The notes under the pieces were generated by a model. It did no database searches and was not told where the DNA came from. It saw only the letters and a program-made list of their open reading frames with translations. Shown one piece after another: positions 33,848 to 45,695 of a stretch of 64,000 nucleotides of DNA (the first letter of the stretch is position 1; each line of letters starts with the position of its first letter). The DNA is taken from contig OZ026600.1 in the NCBI GenBank assembly GCA_964020085.1, positions 9,547,948 through 9,611,947 on the forward strand, written 5' to 3'. This stretch comes from Micromussa lordhowensis (lineage: Eukaryota > Cnidaria > Anthozoa > Scleractinia > Lobophylliidae). Made by a program: the position numbers and the translations under genes.

Positions 33848-34939
33848 AATGCGTTGAACAAATTGATAGAAAGTACTGCGTGGATAACTTCACTGGCCCC
33901 TCCAAGATATTACTCCAGTATAGTTATTGTTTTAGCGGTTCTGTTCCAATATCCCTCAAGTGGACTTTTTTTATTGCAATGACCATGGAAAGAATAAAAC
34001 AAATGTACTAATAACAAAAGATACTCAACGAGGAACTTATGTAAGAGGCTTATGACGCACGTGCAATAGACGTCATGGTTCGACTGCCGCGGCTTCGCAC
34101 GTTTCTGTAGTTCAGTTTGTTTCAGTTGCCAGTTTCATGAATACGTTAAACAGACGACGAATGCAAGATTCACTTAACTACGGTGCCCATTAAGGGCCAT
34201 GGTATAACGATATATTTTTGAACTGGCGATCGCCACTTTGAACTGGCGATTCGCCAGTTTGAACTCGCGATCGCCACTTTGAACTGGCGATCGCCACTTT
34301 GAACTGGCGATCGCTACTTTGAACTGGCGATCGCCACTTTGAACTGGCGATTCGCCACTTTGAACTGGCGATTTCACTTCTTATTACCACACTGCTTAGT
34401 GGGTGACAAACGTTGGTTTGCTATTAATTAGGAAGTTAGCTGGTTGCGAGCAACTCTCCCACAAATCTTTGATAGCACGGGTAACAGTGAAATAGGCCCG
34501 TATAGTTGTCAATCAATAAGCTCACATGAACTAATTTCCCAGTGCGGCTGGAAATTATTTCGTTGGGACGGGAAAACGCTTGCTGCTACATGTATACACG
34601 CTAGCGAACGGATAGAGCTAAATTGAAATAAACAGAATTCGTCATTCGCCCTTACTAATAACGCGAGAGAAATACTTTCTCGTTCGGCCCTCATAGCTAG
34701 CTAGTGGTGCGTTCCATGAGAAGTTCACGCCGAAGCGAAGGCAACCTAAAAGTTTTGAAGAGGGAAACCCTACATGGCCTCGAACACTAAAACACTTCTC
34801 ACTTCTTCTTAAGAAATGGCGTTCCATACTCTACGAGGGGTATTAAACTTTCAGATAAAAATGTCAGTGTCAAAGAATGGCTATTGCTGCAGAATAGGCC
34901 GTTCTCAAGCCTATTTCGAAACACCAATCGAACGATTAA

Positions 34940-35349
34940 GGCGGGGGTACACGTGAATTTAAGTGAAATTTTGGTAAGTTTAAAGAGAGGTTGAAAGGGA
35001 AAAAAAAGGGTTATGGAACACCACCAGACAGTTGCCTGACCGCACAATGGCACCCCAGGTTGTTGGGCAACTGTTTGGAGTGTATGAACCAATTTTTAAT
35101 TTCAAACTCTAATTTTAAAACAACACCAAATCTTCAAAATTTCCTATTTCCATCAATTTTACTAATCCTTTAAGAAAAACTATTTCTCTCCAAATATACC
35201 TAAAAATCACCAAAAAATTTACAAAACAACCCAAAACATAGATATGTGAAATGAGCAAAGCGATTCTTGATTGCTTGAAACGTCAACGAGATATTTGCAT
35301 AAAAAACATACTACCCAGCCAAAATACGGCTTTCATGTGTACCCCCGCC
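34940..35349. mobile_element. Nested TTAA-flanked element (410 bp)
   Basis: The left end GGCGGGGGTACACGTGAA and right end TTCATGTGTACCCCCGCC are inverted repeats. TTAA flanks both sides (34936-34939 and 35350-35353). It lies inside the larger 8-bp-duplication element and so inserted later, unless it was carried along. Confidence 0.82.
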
Positions 35350-35429
35350 TTAAGGACATTTAAGCTAACGATTCAACTAGCGGACACAACTTCTTGTTGT
35401 TTCTTGAGAAGAGAAAAAACTCGACGTAA

Positions 35430-36127
35430 GCTCAAATGAAACCAAAGATAAATGAAAAAAAAAAATCAAACTTAAATTAACTACCCAGCCGAGCGCTGCC
35501 ACTAGAATTTTTCTTTTTTTTTTTCAGTCCGAAAAAAAATAATTTGTTCGTGGCCGAACTTTGCCACATGGCCGAGGGCTGCCAAACAATCCCAGAATAC
35601 TTTGCAGCATCCCTTTCGAGATTCCAATGTGGCGGACCATAGTTAACTATGGGCGGACGCTGCGTGGAAAAAGTTAAAAGATAAAGTGACTACGAAAAGA
35701 GGGAAGAACCGTGATGCAGGAGATACAACGCATAAATTACTTAAAGGAAACGAACTAACAGTTCAACGATTATCTTCAGAGTAAAGTGTTGTAGTTTCCT
35801 TTTATGCCTGGAATTTACTTTACCGTACGTTTTATTGTATTTTTTTATTCATTTATTATGTAACACAAATAAAGTTAAATTAAAATTAAAAAAAAAAATC
35901 TTTTAATTTTTTCCACGAGGCGTCCGCCATATTGGAATCTCGAAAGGGATGCTGCAAAGTATTCTGGGGTTGTTTGGCAGCCCTCGGCCATGTGGCAGCA
36001 TTCGGCCACGAACAAATTATTTTTTTCGGACTGAAAAAAAAAGAAAAATTCTTGTGGCAGCGCTCGGCTGGGAAGTTAATTTAAGTTTGATTTTTTTTTT
36101 CATTTATCTTTGATTTCATTTCACAGC
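35430..36127. repeat. Long inverted repeat inside the 2.36-kb element
   Basis: Arms of about 250 bp (35430-35685 and about 35895-36127) are reverse complements. They include CCCAGCCGAGCGCTGCCAC, GTTCGTGGCCGAA and CTTTCGAGATTCCAAT and their complements, around a spacer of about 210 bp. The left arm has a short insertion, itself palindromic (CATAGTTAACTATG). Confidence 0.85.
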
Positions 36128-36544
36128 TATTTCACATTTTACCTTCACTTGCTGCAATCCCCAGGCGAAGTGGCGAGTGAATTGCCTGAAGTGAATTGCC
36201 AGTTGAAAGTTCAAAGTGGCGAATTCCCAGTTCAAAGTGGAGATCGCCAGTTTAAAGTGGCGATCGCCAGTTCAAAGTGGCGATTGACAGTTTTAAGTGG
36301 CGATCGCCAGTTCAAAGTGGCGATCGCCAGTTCAAAGTGGCGAATCGCTAGTTCAAAGTGGCGATCGTCAGTTCAAAGTGGCGATCGCTAGTTCAAAGTG
36401 ACGAATCGCTAGTTCAAAGTGGCGATCGCCAGTTCAAAGTGGCGACAACGAGTTCCAAGTGGCGATCGCCAGTTCAAAGTGGCGAATCGCCAGTTCAAAA
36501 ATATACCATTATACCATGGCCCTTAATGGGCACCGTACTTAACT

Positions 36545-37500
36545 CTTCATTCATATTTGATATCACAAACAGCTCTCCAAAGTCCTTACAGTTTAAATGG
36601 CTCTTGCATTTTGACTCATTTCTGATCACGCATCATTGCTGTTATCTTAATTCATGCAGTATCATTTACATAGCAAATTTTAAAGAATGGGTAAACACCA
36701 CTAGGTTACTTTCTCTAAAAGAGGTCAAGGTCCATGTCTTTATCGTCTTTGTCACTGCAGGTGACAGGCAGACAATCTCTTTGAATCTCTGCTGTGTCAG
36801 CTTTTTTTAGCTTTTTTCTTCTACTGGTCATAGCAAAAGCTGTAACAAGTGACTCAACGTCCCTATAGCTCCGACTCGATTATATATTGACTTCAGATTC
36901 TGCGAGAACAGGGTGGCCATATAGTTAGTGTACAGGCTCCACCGGCTTAGTGCTTAGTTATATAACGGGAACTGTGATTACCGGTACATAGATCAAATGG
37001 TTTAGCGTTTCTATTGACCAATCACAGCGCGCGTAGTATCTCAGTTATTTTATAACACATGTAGCAAAACGGCTTCATTGTTGTCTTGAGCCGTTTATTG
37101 TTGTCTTCTCGTTTCGTTCGGGTTCGCATATTATCGACAAACTAAAACATCTTTCTATCTATCCATCTTTTTCCTTAATCTGGGACAGCAGAGAGTCAAT
37201 TTGTAGAGTACTTTCACAGGTTATTTTTTGAGACAAGAGACCATGATCTTCTCTTGTTTGAGACCAGTGTACAAACAAAGAGCCAGTCATTCCCTTTAGT
37301 CACTCACCCAGTGGTTAAAAGTACACCAGTACAGGTGAATCGACAAATTCATTTTTTTAACTCTGTACTTCTAATTTTAAAATCTTATTATAAATATTCA
37401 TAATGAAATCAAACTTCTGCTGAGAACATATCTTTTCCGATCTCGGTCACCTTGCCGACCTTTTTCAATGGAATTAAATTTGCCGTTTACTAAATTAAAT
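36545..37500. other. Gene-free stretch
   Basis: No gene or defined repeat was recognised. Confidence 0.3.
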
Positions 37501-37502
37501 AA

Positions 37503-38100
37503 TGCAACTTTTTTAAAAGAGAACTGCAAACCACACATGACAGTTCAGGAAGTTCCCAGAGAGATTTATTTTTAGATCAGTTAGTAATGTAACGAACTTA
37601 GATCCAGCAAGCATGGATCTCCCTCGAGTATTGTGTTCGCGCTTTTGTTCCGCGGGTGGAGGGACTGTCGAATGTTGCGTGATTTCAATCTCCAATCACT
37701 GATCAGTACCCCTGCTGTTAAGGAAGTTGTAGTATTTAGTTTACAAAGAGAACTGCACCACACATGACAGTTCAAGTTCCCAGAGAGATTTATTGTAATG
37801 TAAGGAACTTAGGCTGAGGCGGAAAATCCAGCAAGCATGGATCTCCCTCGAGTATTGTGTTCGAGCTTTTGTTCCGCGGGGTGGAGGGACTGTCTAATGT
37901 CGCGTGAAAACAACCAGCGAGATCTCCCTCGAGTATTGTGTTCGAGCTTTTGTTCCGCGGGGTGGAGGGACTGTCTAATGTCGCGTGAAAACAACCAGCG
38001 AGTGAAAATCTACGTCCAATCACTCATCAGTACCCCTGTCGTTAAGGAAGTTGTAGTATTTAGTTTACAAAGAGAGCTGCACGTCCCTGACAGTTATAGA
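37503..38100. repeat. Local tandem duplications upstream of the first annexin exon
   Basis: A block with ATGACAGTTC, CAGAGAGATTTATT, GCATGGATCTCCCTCGAGTA, TTTTGTTCCGCGGG and GAGGGACTGTC appears from about 37540 and again from about 37770. Within the second copy an 81-bp unit (37840-37920) is perfectly repeated at 37921-38001. AATCACT.ATCAGTACCCCT and AAGGAAGTTGTAGTATTTAG also occur twice (37692 and 38027 regions). A diverged relative lies at about 39590-39730, before the other first exon. Confidence 0.85.
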
Positions 38101-38249
38101 ATAGAATCAACAAGCACACCTTTGTCTATACATATTCTAAATAGTTTCTGTCACGCGAGAATTCACAAAAGCGAAACTGACGAATGCTCGCATCAGTTAC
38201 ATTGTGGTTGCTAGGTCGGTCAGATAGCTAGCAGTAAACTTCATTGAAA

Positions 38250-38291
38250 ATGGGTTGTACAGTATCTACACACAACGCACACCAACTACAC
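38250..38291 (+). CDS. Annexin alternative first coding exon A
   Basis: ATG at 38250 opens 14 codons, MGCTVSTHNAHQLH, ending in phase 0 at a GTAAGT donor (38292). Gly2 with Thr/Ser around positions 5-7 fits the N-myristoylation pattern, and Cys3 could be palmitoylated. The phase matches the acceptor at 40925. Its near twin is at 40148. Confidence 0.75.
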
Positions 38292-41200
38292 GTAAGTCGC
38301 TTTTTCGTATTTTTATATGATACATAATACTCTGAACTACTCAACTATACTCTTGACTCGGCAGTGCTTGTCTCCACTTCAAGGGCATCTGTAATATTTG
38401 TAGCACAACTGAAAAATATTATTTGCTTAAGTTCCCCTCCTCTATCTAATACTGAGTTATAAAAACTAACACGATCCACAACTGGCTAATTAGTACTGCT
38501 TTGGCAGTTTTAAATGTTCCGATCTTTCAATTCATTTCTCCATTATTCATAGCAACCAATATATATTGCACATGGGCTGATCGTAGCTACAAATTCTCAC
38601 TTATAAAATTACGAACCCAATTCCGGTTTCACTGGTAGGAAATCCAAGTTTTAGCTTTTTCTAAAATACATCCATATAAAAAATAAAACTTCAGTTTCGA
38701 CGACATACAGCCTTAACACAATATATAAACAAGACTACATCGTTAAAGTTCTGGGACAATTTTAATTAATATTTAAAGCCAAGAAACAGAATGACAAAGG
38801 GTTACTAAACTTGTCTTGAAATCATATTTTGGGATCTTACCTAACTTATTTTAAGTTATTATTATTATTACTACTTGATATTATTTTTTTTATTTTAGTT
38901 GTCATTTCTTTAATAAATCAATATGTAGAAATAATTTTTTTCAGTAGATTTTCTTCAGACGGACCGGAGTAAATTCTCTTATTGGCTATGTCATTGAAGG
39001 TTGTTTTGTAGAGTTTGCAAGAGAGTTCAGATTAATTCAAATATTTTCCAATAAAACATAATGGTAGTGATTTGGGGAATATAACTCACTGTTTGCGAGA
39101 AAAAGTTTTCCCGGCGTCGAAGATAAGTTCTTGCATATTTTTTACATTAATTCAGATCAAAGTAATTTCATCAAAGCACTTTTCTCTCAGTCCATGAAGG
39201 CTTGAATGTTTTTAAGATTTGATCAAAATAAAACCTACAGCGTTTTCTTGTATTTGCTACATATCATGGCTTATCAAGAGGCGTTTGTTGGCTTTTCTAG
39301 ATGAACTTAGTTAAAAGTAAATTCAGTTTTACTGATTTCGAGGTTTTCTGTGTATTGTCGTCATGACAATTTTCGATTTCAAACTCAAGGTTCAATCGAT
39401 AACTGATGTCAATAAATGCTTACATTAATCCGACTGGTCGAGGCTGTCGAAATCTAATCAAACGTTTGCGGAAACGTGAGCTGGTGTGATAAGTTTGTGA
39501 ACGATACTAGCCATTGTTGCTTGTGTTTCTGGTTCAGTTATTTCGTGGAAAGAGAATCTGAAAATTCAACCTCATATGGAAGGCTCCATGAGCGATTTTA
39601 TTTTTAGAACAGTTGGTAATGCAACGAAGTTAAGTGGCGGCGGAAAAACCAGCGAGCAAAACAGGCCGCTCCCAAATAAAGCTCTGTCCGTAATTGTTCG
39701 TCAGGCGGAGAAACTGTCACTTGATTAAGTATGTTTACCCGAAACCATGAAAATATAATTTGCTTTTTGAACGTTGACGTCATGTTGACCGAAAATATCT
39801 ACCCCTTAAAAGACTGAGAAAAGCAGTTCAAAATCAATAATCCTTCATATCTTCAGCTCAACAGTTCAGGAAAATGGCAGCATTGAAACCACTAAATTAT
39901 AATAAGAAATTACTTTGCAATTTTAAGCGCGAAAGGAAATGAGTTTACATAAGGCCTAGGATTACTGCCCCAGTGACACTAAACGAGACCAAGTATACCA
40001 TGACTGACGCAAGCACACCACTCTGTATGCTGATTTACATTATCTATTCTCCACGTTTTCGTCACGAGAAGTCAGTGAAATGGAACCATTTCATTTCCCT
40101 TGCATTCCGGTTGTTGTAAGTCGATTATACAGTGAGCCACAGTAGCAATGGGTTGTACAGTGTCTACAAAAGACTTATGCAAGGTACAAGTAAGTCATTT
40201 TTCCTTTTCCACAGCACACATACCATCCCTGTTGATATGTTTGTAGCGTTGAATGTTCCTAAAGGTTCGATTTGAATACAGGCTTGGCTCGACGTTAAGT
40301 TATCATGCATTTATAACTTGAAATTGTTTCCATTGAAATTGTTTTCAGAGACAAACGACTGAATAAGATGGAATAGAAACTGACCATGTAAAATCACACA
40401 ATCAGTTACAATCACGCGGTTACAAACAAAGGCAATCGCTTTACCGAAGTGCAACCAGTCGACAATGCAATGATGGCTTTCGTGTCTGTTATGTTTTAAC
40501 TAGTAAACAGTTATTGTTATAGACTTAAAATTGTTAACTTTAATGTCTTTATCACTTTGCTTATAGCAGCATTATAGTTACATGTAAATCTAATTTACTC
40601 TCATTGTAGATAGACTGGTGTTCTTTATTAATCTGGCATTAAACATCAAAGTTGGCACATATTAAATGTTGTCTAATACATTTGATCACTTGTTCAATCG
40701 ATCTTAAGGAGAACTGATTTAATTCAGTTAAAAGATCGATTTTGATCCGTCTTTAAAGATCTTTTTAAGATTTGCTCTTTTTACAAAAAAGGCAAAGGAA
40801 TATCACATCTAAGCCTGCGAAGGCTAAGATTTTTAAAGCACTTGTCAAAGCAGCCATTTAATTTCACGCATCAATTCCTTTTCGATGTATTGAGACAATT
40901 GCCATTCTTCTAAATGACATGCAGGGCGGCCAGGACTCCAGTAGATTGCAGCCTCCTAACTGGGATAAGGAAGTTGATCAACTGTACGATGCTGTGCGAG
41001 GACAGGGCACTGATGAGGTTTGCATTGTCAAAATCCTGGCCAGATTCACCAACAGGCAGAGAAAGCGATTGCTACAGGCATATAAAGAGCGATTCCATGA
41101 GGTATGAAAAACATTTTAGAATACAGGCAGGCAACCTGAAAGGAAGGAAGGCAGGCAGTGAAAAGGAAGAAAGTTTTTTTTTCAATTTTTTTTTCTTTTG

Positions 41201-42031
41201 ACAGGATTTTACGACTGTATTGGAGTCGGAGTTTAGTGGAACGGCCAAAGAAGTGGCAACCGCGTTGCTGTATTCACCAGTCACATATGACATCAAGTCA
41301 TTACATAAGGCGTTTGAAGGCCAGGATTTCAACACGATTGTGTCTATTATTATATCAAGTAGAAATGACAGCTTGATGGATATCAAAGAAGATTATTTCG
41401 CTGGTAAGTGAAACAATGCACAGGTCTACTGATCGCAAAATAAAACACTGCCTGAAGTTCCATTGGGAAGAATGACAGCAATTCCCGGCGGACACGAATT
41501 TCCCTCCGGGGGAGGGGAGGGGACTCCGTTATAAAAAGGACGGGGGATGCTCGTCGGAAATTTTAAAAAGAACCCCTGAGAGGTACCAAGACCCTGTTCC
41601 GTGGGTGTGGCGAAAATTGTTTTCACCCCATGAGAGGTATCAAAAGTAAAACAACACATAATGTGACACTGACTTTTTCCGGCTCAATACCCTAAGAGGT
41701 ATCTCCAAAGTTCCTGCTGTGGACCCTGCTGAATACTCTAAGGGGTACCAAACACGCCTTTTTAACCCGAGCACCCCCGTCTTTTTTATATGGGTGTCCC
41801 CACTTCCGGGGAATTAACTCGATATCCCAGTTTGTCTCTTCCTCTCACCCGAACTTTATACTTTGAGATAAAATAGTTTTTAAACCTGAAAAATATGGTA
41901 AGATATTTCCAAGAGAGATTAGATAATGTATTGAATGCACAGCCACGCACTTCAGTCCACTGACAACAACTGACGGAATCAAATGACTGAAAACAGAGTC
42001 ATAAACAACTCTAGTAGTGATGTTTGAGAAA

Positions 42032-42070
<39 letters not shown>

Positions 42071-42893
42071 CCATGGTTGATAGGGAATATTTGGAATTTG
42101 TATTTACAGAGTATGGCAAGACATTGGAAAATGAATTATCCACGTTAGAGGACGAGGATGTCAGACACATCTTAGTTTCTCTGCTAAATGTGGATCGGTC
42201 ATCTGCCACGAAAAAAGCTGATAAAATGGCAGCAAGAGAAAGAGCAACACAACTGTTCAATGATGGCGATATCCTGTCCCTGTTATGTCAACCACTTGGC
42301 AGGAATCAGTTAAGAGAAACATTTGCTGCTTTTCTTGCTCTGCACCGAGTCAACATTGCGCAGTTTATTCAAGACAGATGTTCAACGCTATCACAACAAG
42401 CACGAGACACCTTGAAAGATTGCGGTAAGTGGCAATTCCTCGGGATCGGTACCCGAGCAATCGGTCAGTGTAAAACGCAGACTAGCGACTGCAAACTGCA
42501 GACCGGAGTTAAAATGCTGACTGAGGGTAAAACGCAGATGCTGGCCAGGGGAAAAGTACAGACTGCAGATTACAGACGTTTTTAGTAGATATCGTGTTAT
42601 TATCGAGTGCAATAACGCTCCGGTTAGCCTCCTTACGGTTAGCTCTCAATTACGGATGGAATCGCATAATTGAATAAAATCTTGCATTCTGATTGGTTTA
42701 CGAAGCGAGGTATTTAGCGCGGAATGCGAGTTGAAAACGAGGCTCGGTGATATTGTTTCGCATCTACGTCATCTATCTCATCTATCTCAAGATAAAACCA
42801 AACTGCTGTTTTCTTTTTTTCTCATTTTATTCAATTATGCGATTCAAGGAAAATTAATTACCTGACTCGTGAATTCCGCGTTAAATTGCACTT

Positions 42894-42941
<48 letters not shown>

Positions 42942-44272
42942 TTCGCGTGCAATTTAACGCGGAATTCCCTCGTCAGGTAATGAATTTTCCTATAGAAATG
43001 GTAACACGATTCAGTTAGAAAGTCTGCAGTCTGCAGTCTGCAGTCTGCAATCTGCAGTCTGCAGTCTGCAGTCCCCAATCTGCGTTTTAAAACTGACCGC
43101 CAATCAACATGGGGTCTGGCAAGATAATCCTACCAACAACAGAATGCTGCGCGTTTCAGAGCATGAAGCTTCTAGAATATAAGGCAAATGTTATTATTAA
43201 TTACGTAAAGATGGAATTAAATAATTATAAAGGCCTCACTTCATGGCAGATAGACAGGTTAAAGTCATTTCTCCAATAATCTTTTACTCTTATTATCAAG
43301 ATGTATTTATAGAATAGTTTTATCATTACAGTTTTGGTAATAGAGACCCCTCCTCGATACTTTGCCAAGGAAATGGCGAAGGCAGATGAACTAAAGATAT
43401 TAAGAATAATGGTTTCCAGATCAGAGGTAAGTTCCAGCAACCATTTCATTTCAGATTTCAGATTTTTTCATTGTTTTACACTATTTACAGAAATTATAGA
43501 ACATGATACAAAAACGAATGACAAAAACCAAACAGTTGATATATCATTCTCGTCCCCAAAGGCCGCGCTACTTTTGGTCAGCACCAAGAATCGCTTCCTC
43601 TGGGCCGGTCCAACACCGGAAGTTCGCGATTCACGGACTTCCCGTCAAATCTAACAAATCTGATTGGCTGAGAAAACGAAACGAGTACTCTCCGCATGCT
43701 CAGAAAATCGGGTGAGGCCAGAGGTCGTGATTCTTGGTGCTGATCAACAGGAGCGCGGACTCTGGGGGCGAGAATGTTGATATATGTGATACGTCATTGG
43801 CCATTCTCGTGCCCAGGATCCGAGGGTGAGCGATCCGCTGGGGGGGGGGGGGGGGGGGTCACGATAATGGATCTCAAATGTGACCTGATTTGGAATACCT
43901 TCCTTTTCTGTAATTAGTGAAAACAAAGTTTCCCGTTTTCAACAATTTGTTCCCTGGCAATTGCCCCTTGACATTGTGGAATTAAATAATTCCGTTAGTC
44001 TTTTCCTTCATTGGACTGCATGGTTCCAAGTGTACCCGTTTTGATAACATCAAAATAAGCTTCCAAAATCTCGGACGAAACACCTCTGATTATAAACTAT
44101 TTCTTTTTCTTTGCAGATTGATCTCTACTATATCAAGAAAGAGTTCCTAAGTTTATACTCAAGACAGCTTCATGACGCAGTAGACAAACAATGCAGCTAT
44201 GATTGCGCCAAACTGCTAAAAGCGATTTTGGACATGCGTGGTCAGTACAGCCAATCAGCAAAGAAGAGATGA
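38250..44272 (+). CDS. Annexin with myristoylation-type N-terminus
   Basis: The exons are first exon A (38250-38291) or B (40148-40189), then 40925-41101, 41205-41403, 42110-42424, 43332-43426 and 44117-44272 (TGA at 44270). All phases agree, giving 327 residues. Four annexin repeats can be read. Repeat 1 has the calcium-site motif G40-Q-G-T-D-E45 and the following ESEFSG. Repeat 2 (LHKAFEGQDFNTIV..IKEDYFAEYGKTLENEL), repeat 3 and repeat 4 (MVSRSEIDLYYIKKEFLSLY) keep the helical pattern but lack the GxGTD loop. Annexins bind acidic phospholipids in a calcium-dependent way. The short myristoylatable leader recalls vertebrate annexin A13. With three of four canonical loops lost, membrane binding may rely on lipidation more than calcium (inference). 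AATAAA at 45060-45065 is the likely poly(A) signal. Confidence 0.92.
40148..40189 (+). CDS. Annexin alternative first coding exon B
   Basis: ATG at 40148 opens 14 codons, MGCTVSTKDLCKVQ, in phase 0 to a GTAAGT donor (40190). The first seven residues equal exon A and the rest differ. It is closer to the common second exon (acceptor at 40925), so it is probably the major leader. The two exons imply two promoters. Confidence 0.8.
41479..41815. mobile_element. MITE-like element in annexin intron
   Basis: AATTCCCGGCGGACAC and CTCCGTTATAAAAAGGACGGGG on the left pair imperfectly with CCCCGTCTTTTTTATATGGG and TCCGGGGAATT on the right. Inside, CCC..GAGAGGTA(T/C)C recurs about four times. It lies in the intron between 41403 and 42110. 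No target duplication was established. Confidence 0.6.
42034..42070. repeat. (AAT)n microsatellite
   Basis: About twelve AAT units in the annexin intron, ending 40 bp before the acceptor of exon 42110-42424. Confidence 0.93.
42462..43099. mobile_element. DNA element with CTGCAGACTGCAG subterminal repeats
   Basis: The left end CGGTCAGTGTAAAACGCAGA pairs with the right end TCTGCGTTTTAAAACTGACCG. Next to the right end are about seven tandem CTGCAGT units, with looser copies at the left. An inner palindrome at 42848-42990 (arms CCGATATCGCAC and GTGCGATATCGG among others) fills the middle. It lies wholly inside an annexin intron. No clear target duplication. Confidence 0.7.
43545..43776. mobile_element. 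MITE with exact 9-bp target duplication
   Basis: The ends are CATTCTCGTCCCC and GGGGGCGAGAATG. TTGATATAT directly flanks both (43536-43544 and 43777-43785). It is 232 bp long and non-coding. A partial relative, CATTCTCGTGCCCAGGATCC, follows at about 43802. A 9-bp duplication is typical of Mutator-type elements, but the ends alone do not prove that. It lies in the last annexin intron. Confidence 0.85.
43840..43858 (+). repeat. 19-base G run
   Basis: An uninterrupted G homopolymer beside the CATTCTCGTGCCC repeat fragment, in the last annexin intron. A similar 18-G run is at 50696-50713. Confidence 0.9.
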
Positions 44273-45059
44273 TTCACGGGAACGTACCACGTGTTTGTTG
44301 GAATGCGAGAAAGTCGTCGACTTAAAAACAAAACTCTGATCATAGAAAAGGACCTGTCTTGTAGGCTAGCTTAACCAAGTTAGACTGAAATCCTCGATCA
44401 TAGCGGCGCTATGAGCCCCAAGACTACCGTGACAGTCGAGTGTCCGTAAAACGGATATCCGTATAAAGCTCGGTACATTTTGTACCAGAAGAAAATTCAC
44501 CGACGTTCAGTGTGTAATGGTAAAAACACTGTCTGCTATCTTCGAATGTAGTGTTCGTCTGATCAAGCTGATAATGAGTACGATTAAAGGCTCGTCTTTA
44601 TCTGTCTTAAACGGATTTCCCGCTTTTGTTTTGCTCCACCGAAAACAAAAGCCGGAAATCCGTCTGTGTTCGCAGACTAGTCATGTTCCTGATAACGAAG
44701 AAATGCGGCACATTTCAAAAGGTCAGACGAACTTTTCCTACGTTTCGTACGAAGTTCTCAGTTAGCAAAACGAACGAGTCTGCGCGTTTCCACGCACAGA
44801 GACACGGCTAGTCCTCATCTCAGTTAAAGGCCGACTCAAACTTGATTGATTGCGGGCAATGAGAGATCGAATGTCACACTGGTGGAAAGACACTGCATAT
44901 CACAGAGGAAAGGAATGCGACAATTACAATTATACGAAAATAGAAAGGAAAAAAAAAACAAAAACAATATGGCTCAGATGAACAACCAATGTGCATCTGG
45001 ACACCAATTACACAATTGCTAAAAGTACCTATAGAAAATAGATAAATATATTTATAATT

Positions 45060-45065
45060 AATAAA
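45060..45065 (+). promoter_or_regulatory. Candidate annexin poly(A) signal
   Basis: The hexamer AATAAA lies 788 bp after the annexin stop. The 3'UTR would include a hairpin at about 44609-44662 (GGATTTCC..GCTTTTGTTTT pairing with AAAACAAAAGC..GGAAATCC). Confidence 0.5.
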
Positions 45066-45689
45066 GTTAACTTATGAGCATATTTTGTATTGATTTCCTT
45101 CTCTAGTGTTGTTGTCTGAATTCCTTTCCGATTTCCATCTCCCGTACACTTAAGAGATCGTTCTCAATTAAAAAAGAAAGAACGCACGTATTCAGCGTCA
45201 ACAGTTCTAAATGCACCCGGCATCTTGGGTTTTTTTTTTTGGCCTTTCAGTGTGCCTTCTCCAGAACGACACGCAACTGAAGTGCTGACAGGAAGGTTTT
45301 GCACGCTTTAATGTTTGGGTCTCACACATGTAACAGTAATGTATTTGGTTCAATCCACACCAGGAAAAATACACTGAAAATATAACATAATCTCATCTTA
45401 AAAATACTTTGACATTATCAGAGATTGAAAGGAACCTAATGCTTATGTCGGGGATAATCAATGATTACCATAAAGAAAACAAAACAACACGCTATAGCAG
45501 CAGCGAGTTCTAGCCCTTGCAACAATGTCGTTCCAGGAGCTTAGACGACAGTCTAGGGAGGGGGTACAAGGATTGAGAATGTTCTCACGGGTAGGGTGGG
45601 GCTCAGACAGTCGAATGTACGATTCTCTTGAGAAATTACTCGCGAGAAACTATGAAGAAAATTCAAACACTTCCTAGAATATTAATATG

Positions 45690-45695
45690 TTTATT
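45690..45695 (-). promoter_or_regulatory. Candidate poly(A) signal of the WAP/VWC gene
   Basis: TTTATT on the plus strand reads AATAAA on the minus strand, about 660 bp past the stop at 46357. The annexin and WAP/VWC genes would thus end tail to tail about 620 bp apart. Confidence 0.45.

Larger units (their letters stand above)
34180..36536. mobile_element. 2.36-kb DNA element, 8-bp target duplication, repeat-array termini
   Basis: The left end ACGGTGCCCATTAAGGGCCA and right end TGGCCCTTAATGGGCACCGT are exact inverted repeats. ACTTAACT directly flanks both (34172-34179 and 36537-36544). Just inside each end is an array of a 20-21-bp unit, GAACTGGCGATCGCCACTTT: about 8 copies at 34216-34376 and about 15 copies, inverted, at 36195-36500. 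The middle contains a TTAA-flanked element (34940-35349) and a large inner palindrome (35430-36127). There is no transposase frame. An 8-bp duplication fits hAT, P, Merlin and a few other superfamilies, and I do not choose among them. Confidence 0.88.

Noticed and set aside
37790..38214. Open frames on both strands before annexin exon A
   Set aside because: They follow the 81-bp tandem duplication and have no recognisable protein content.
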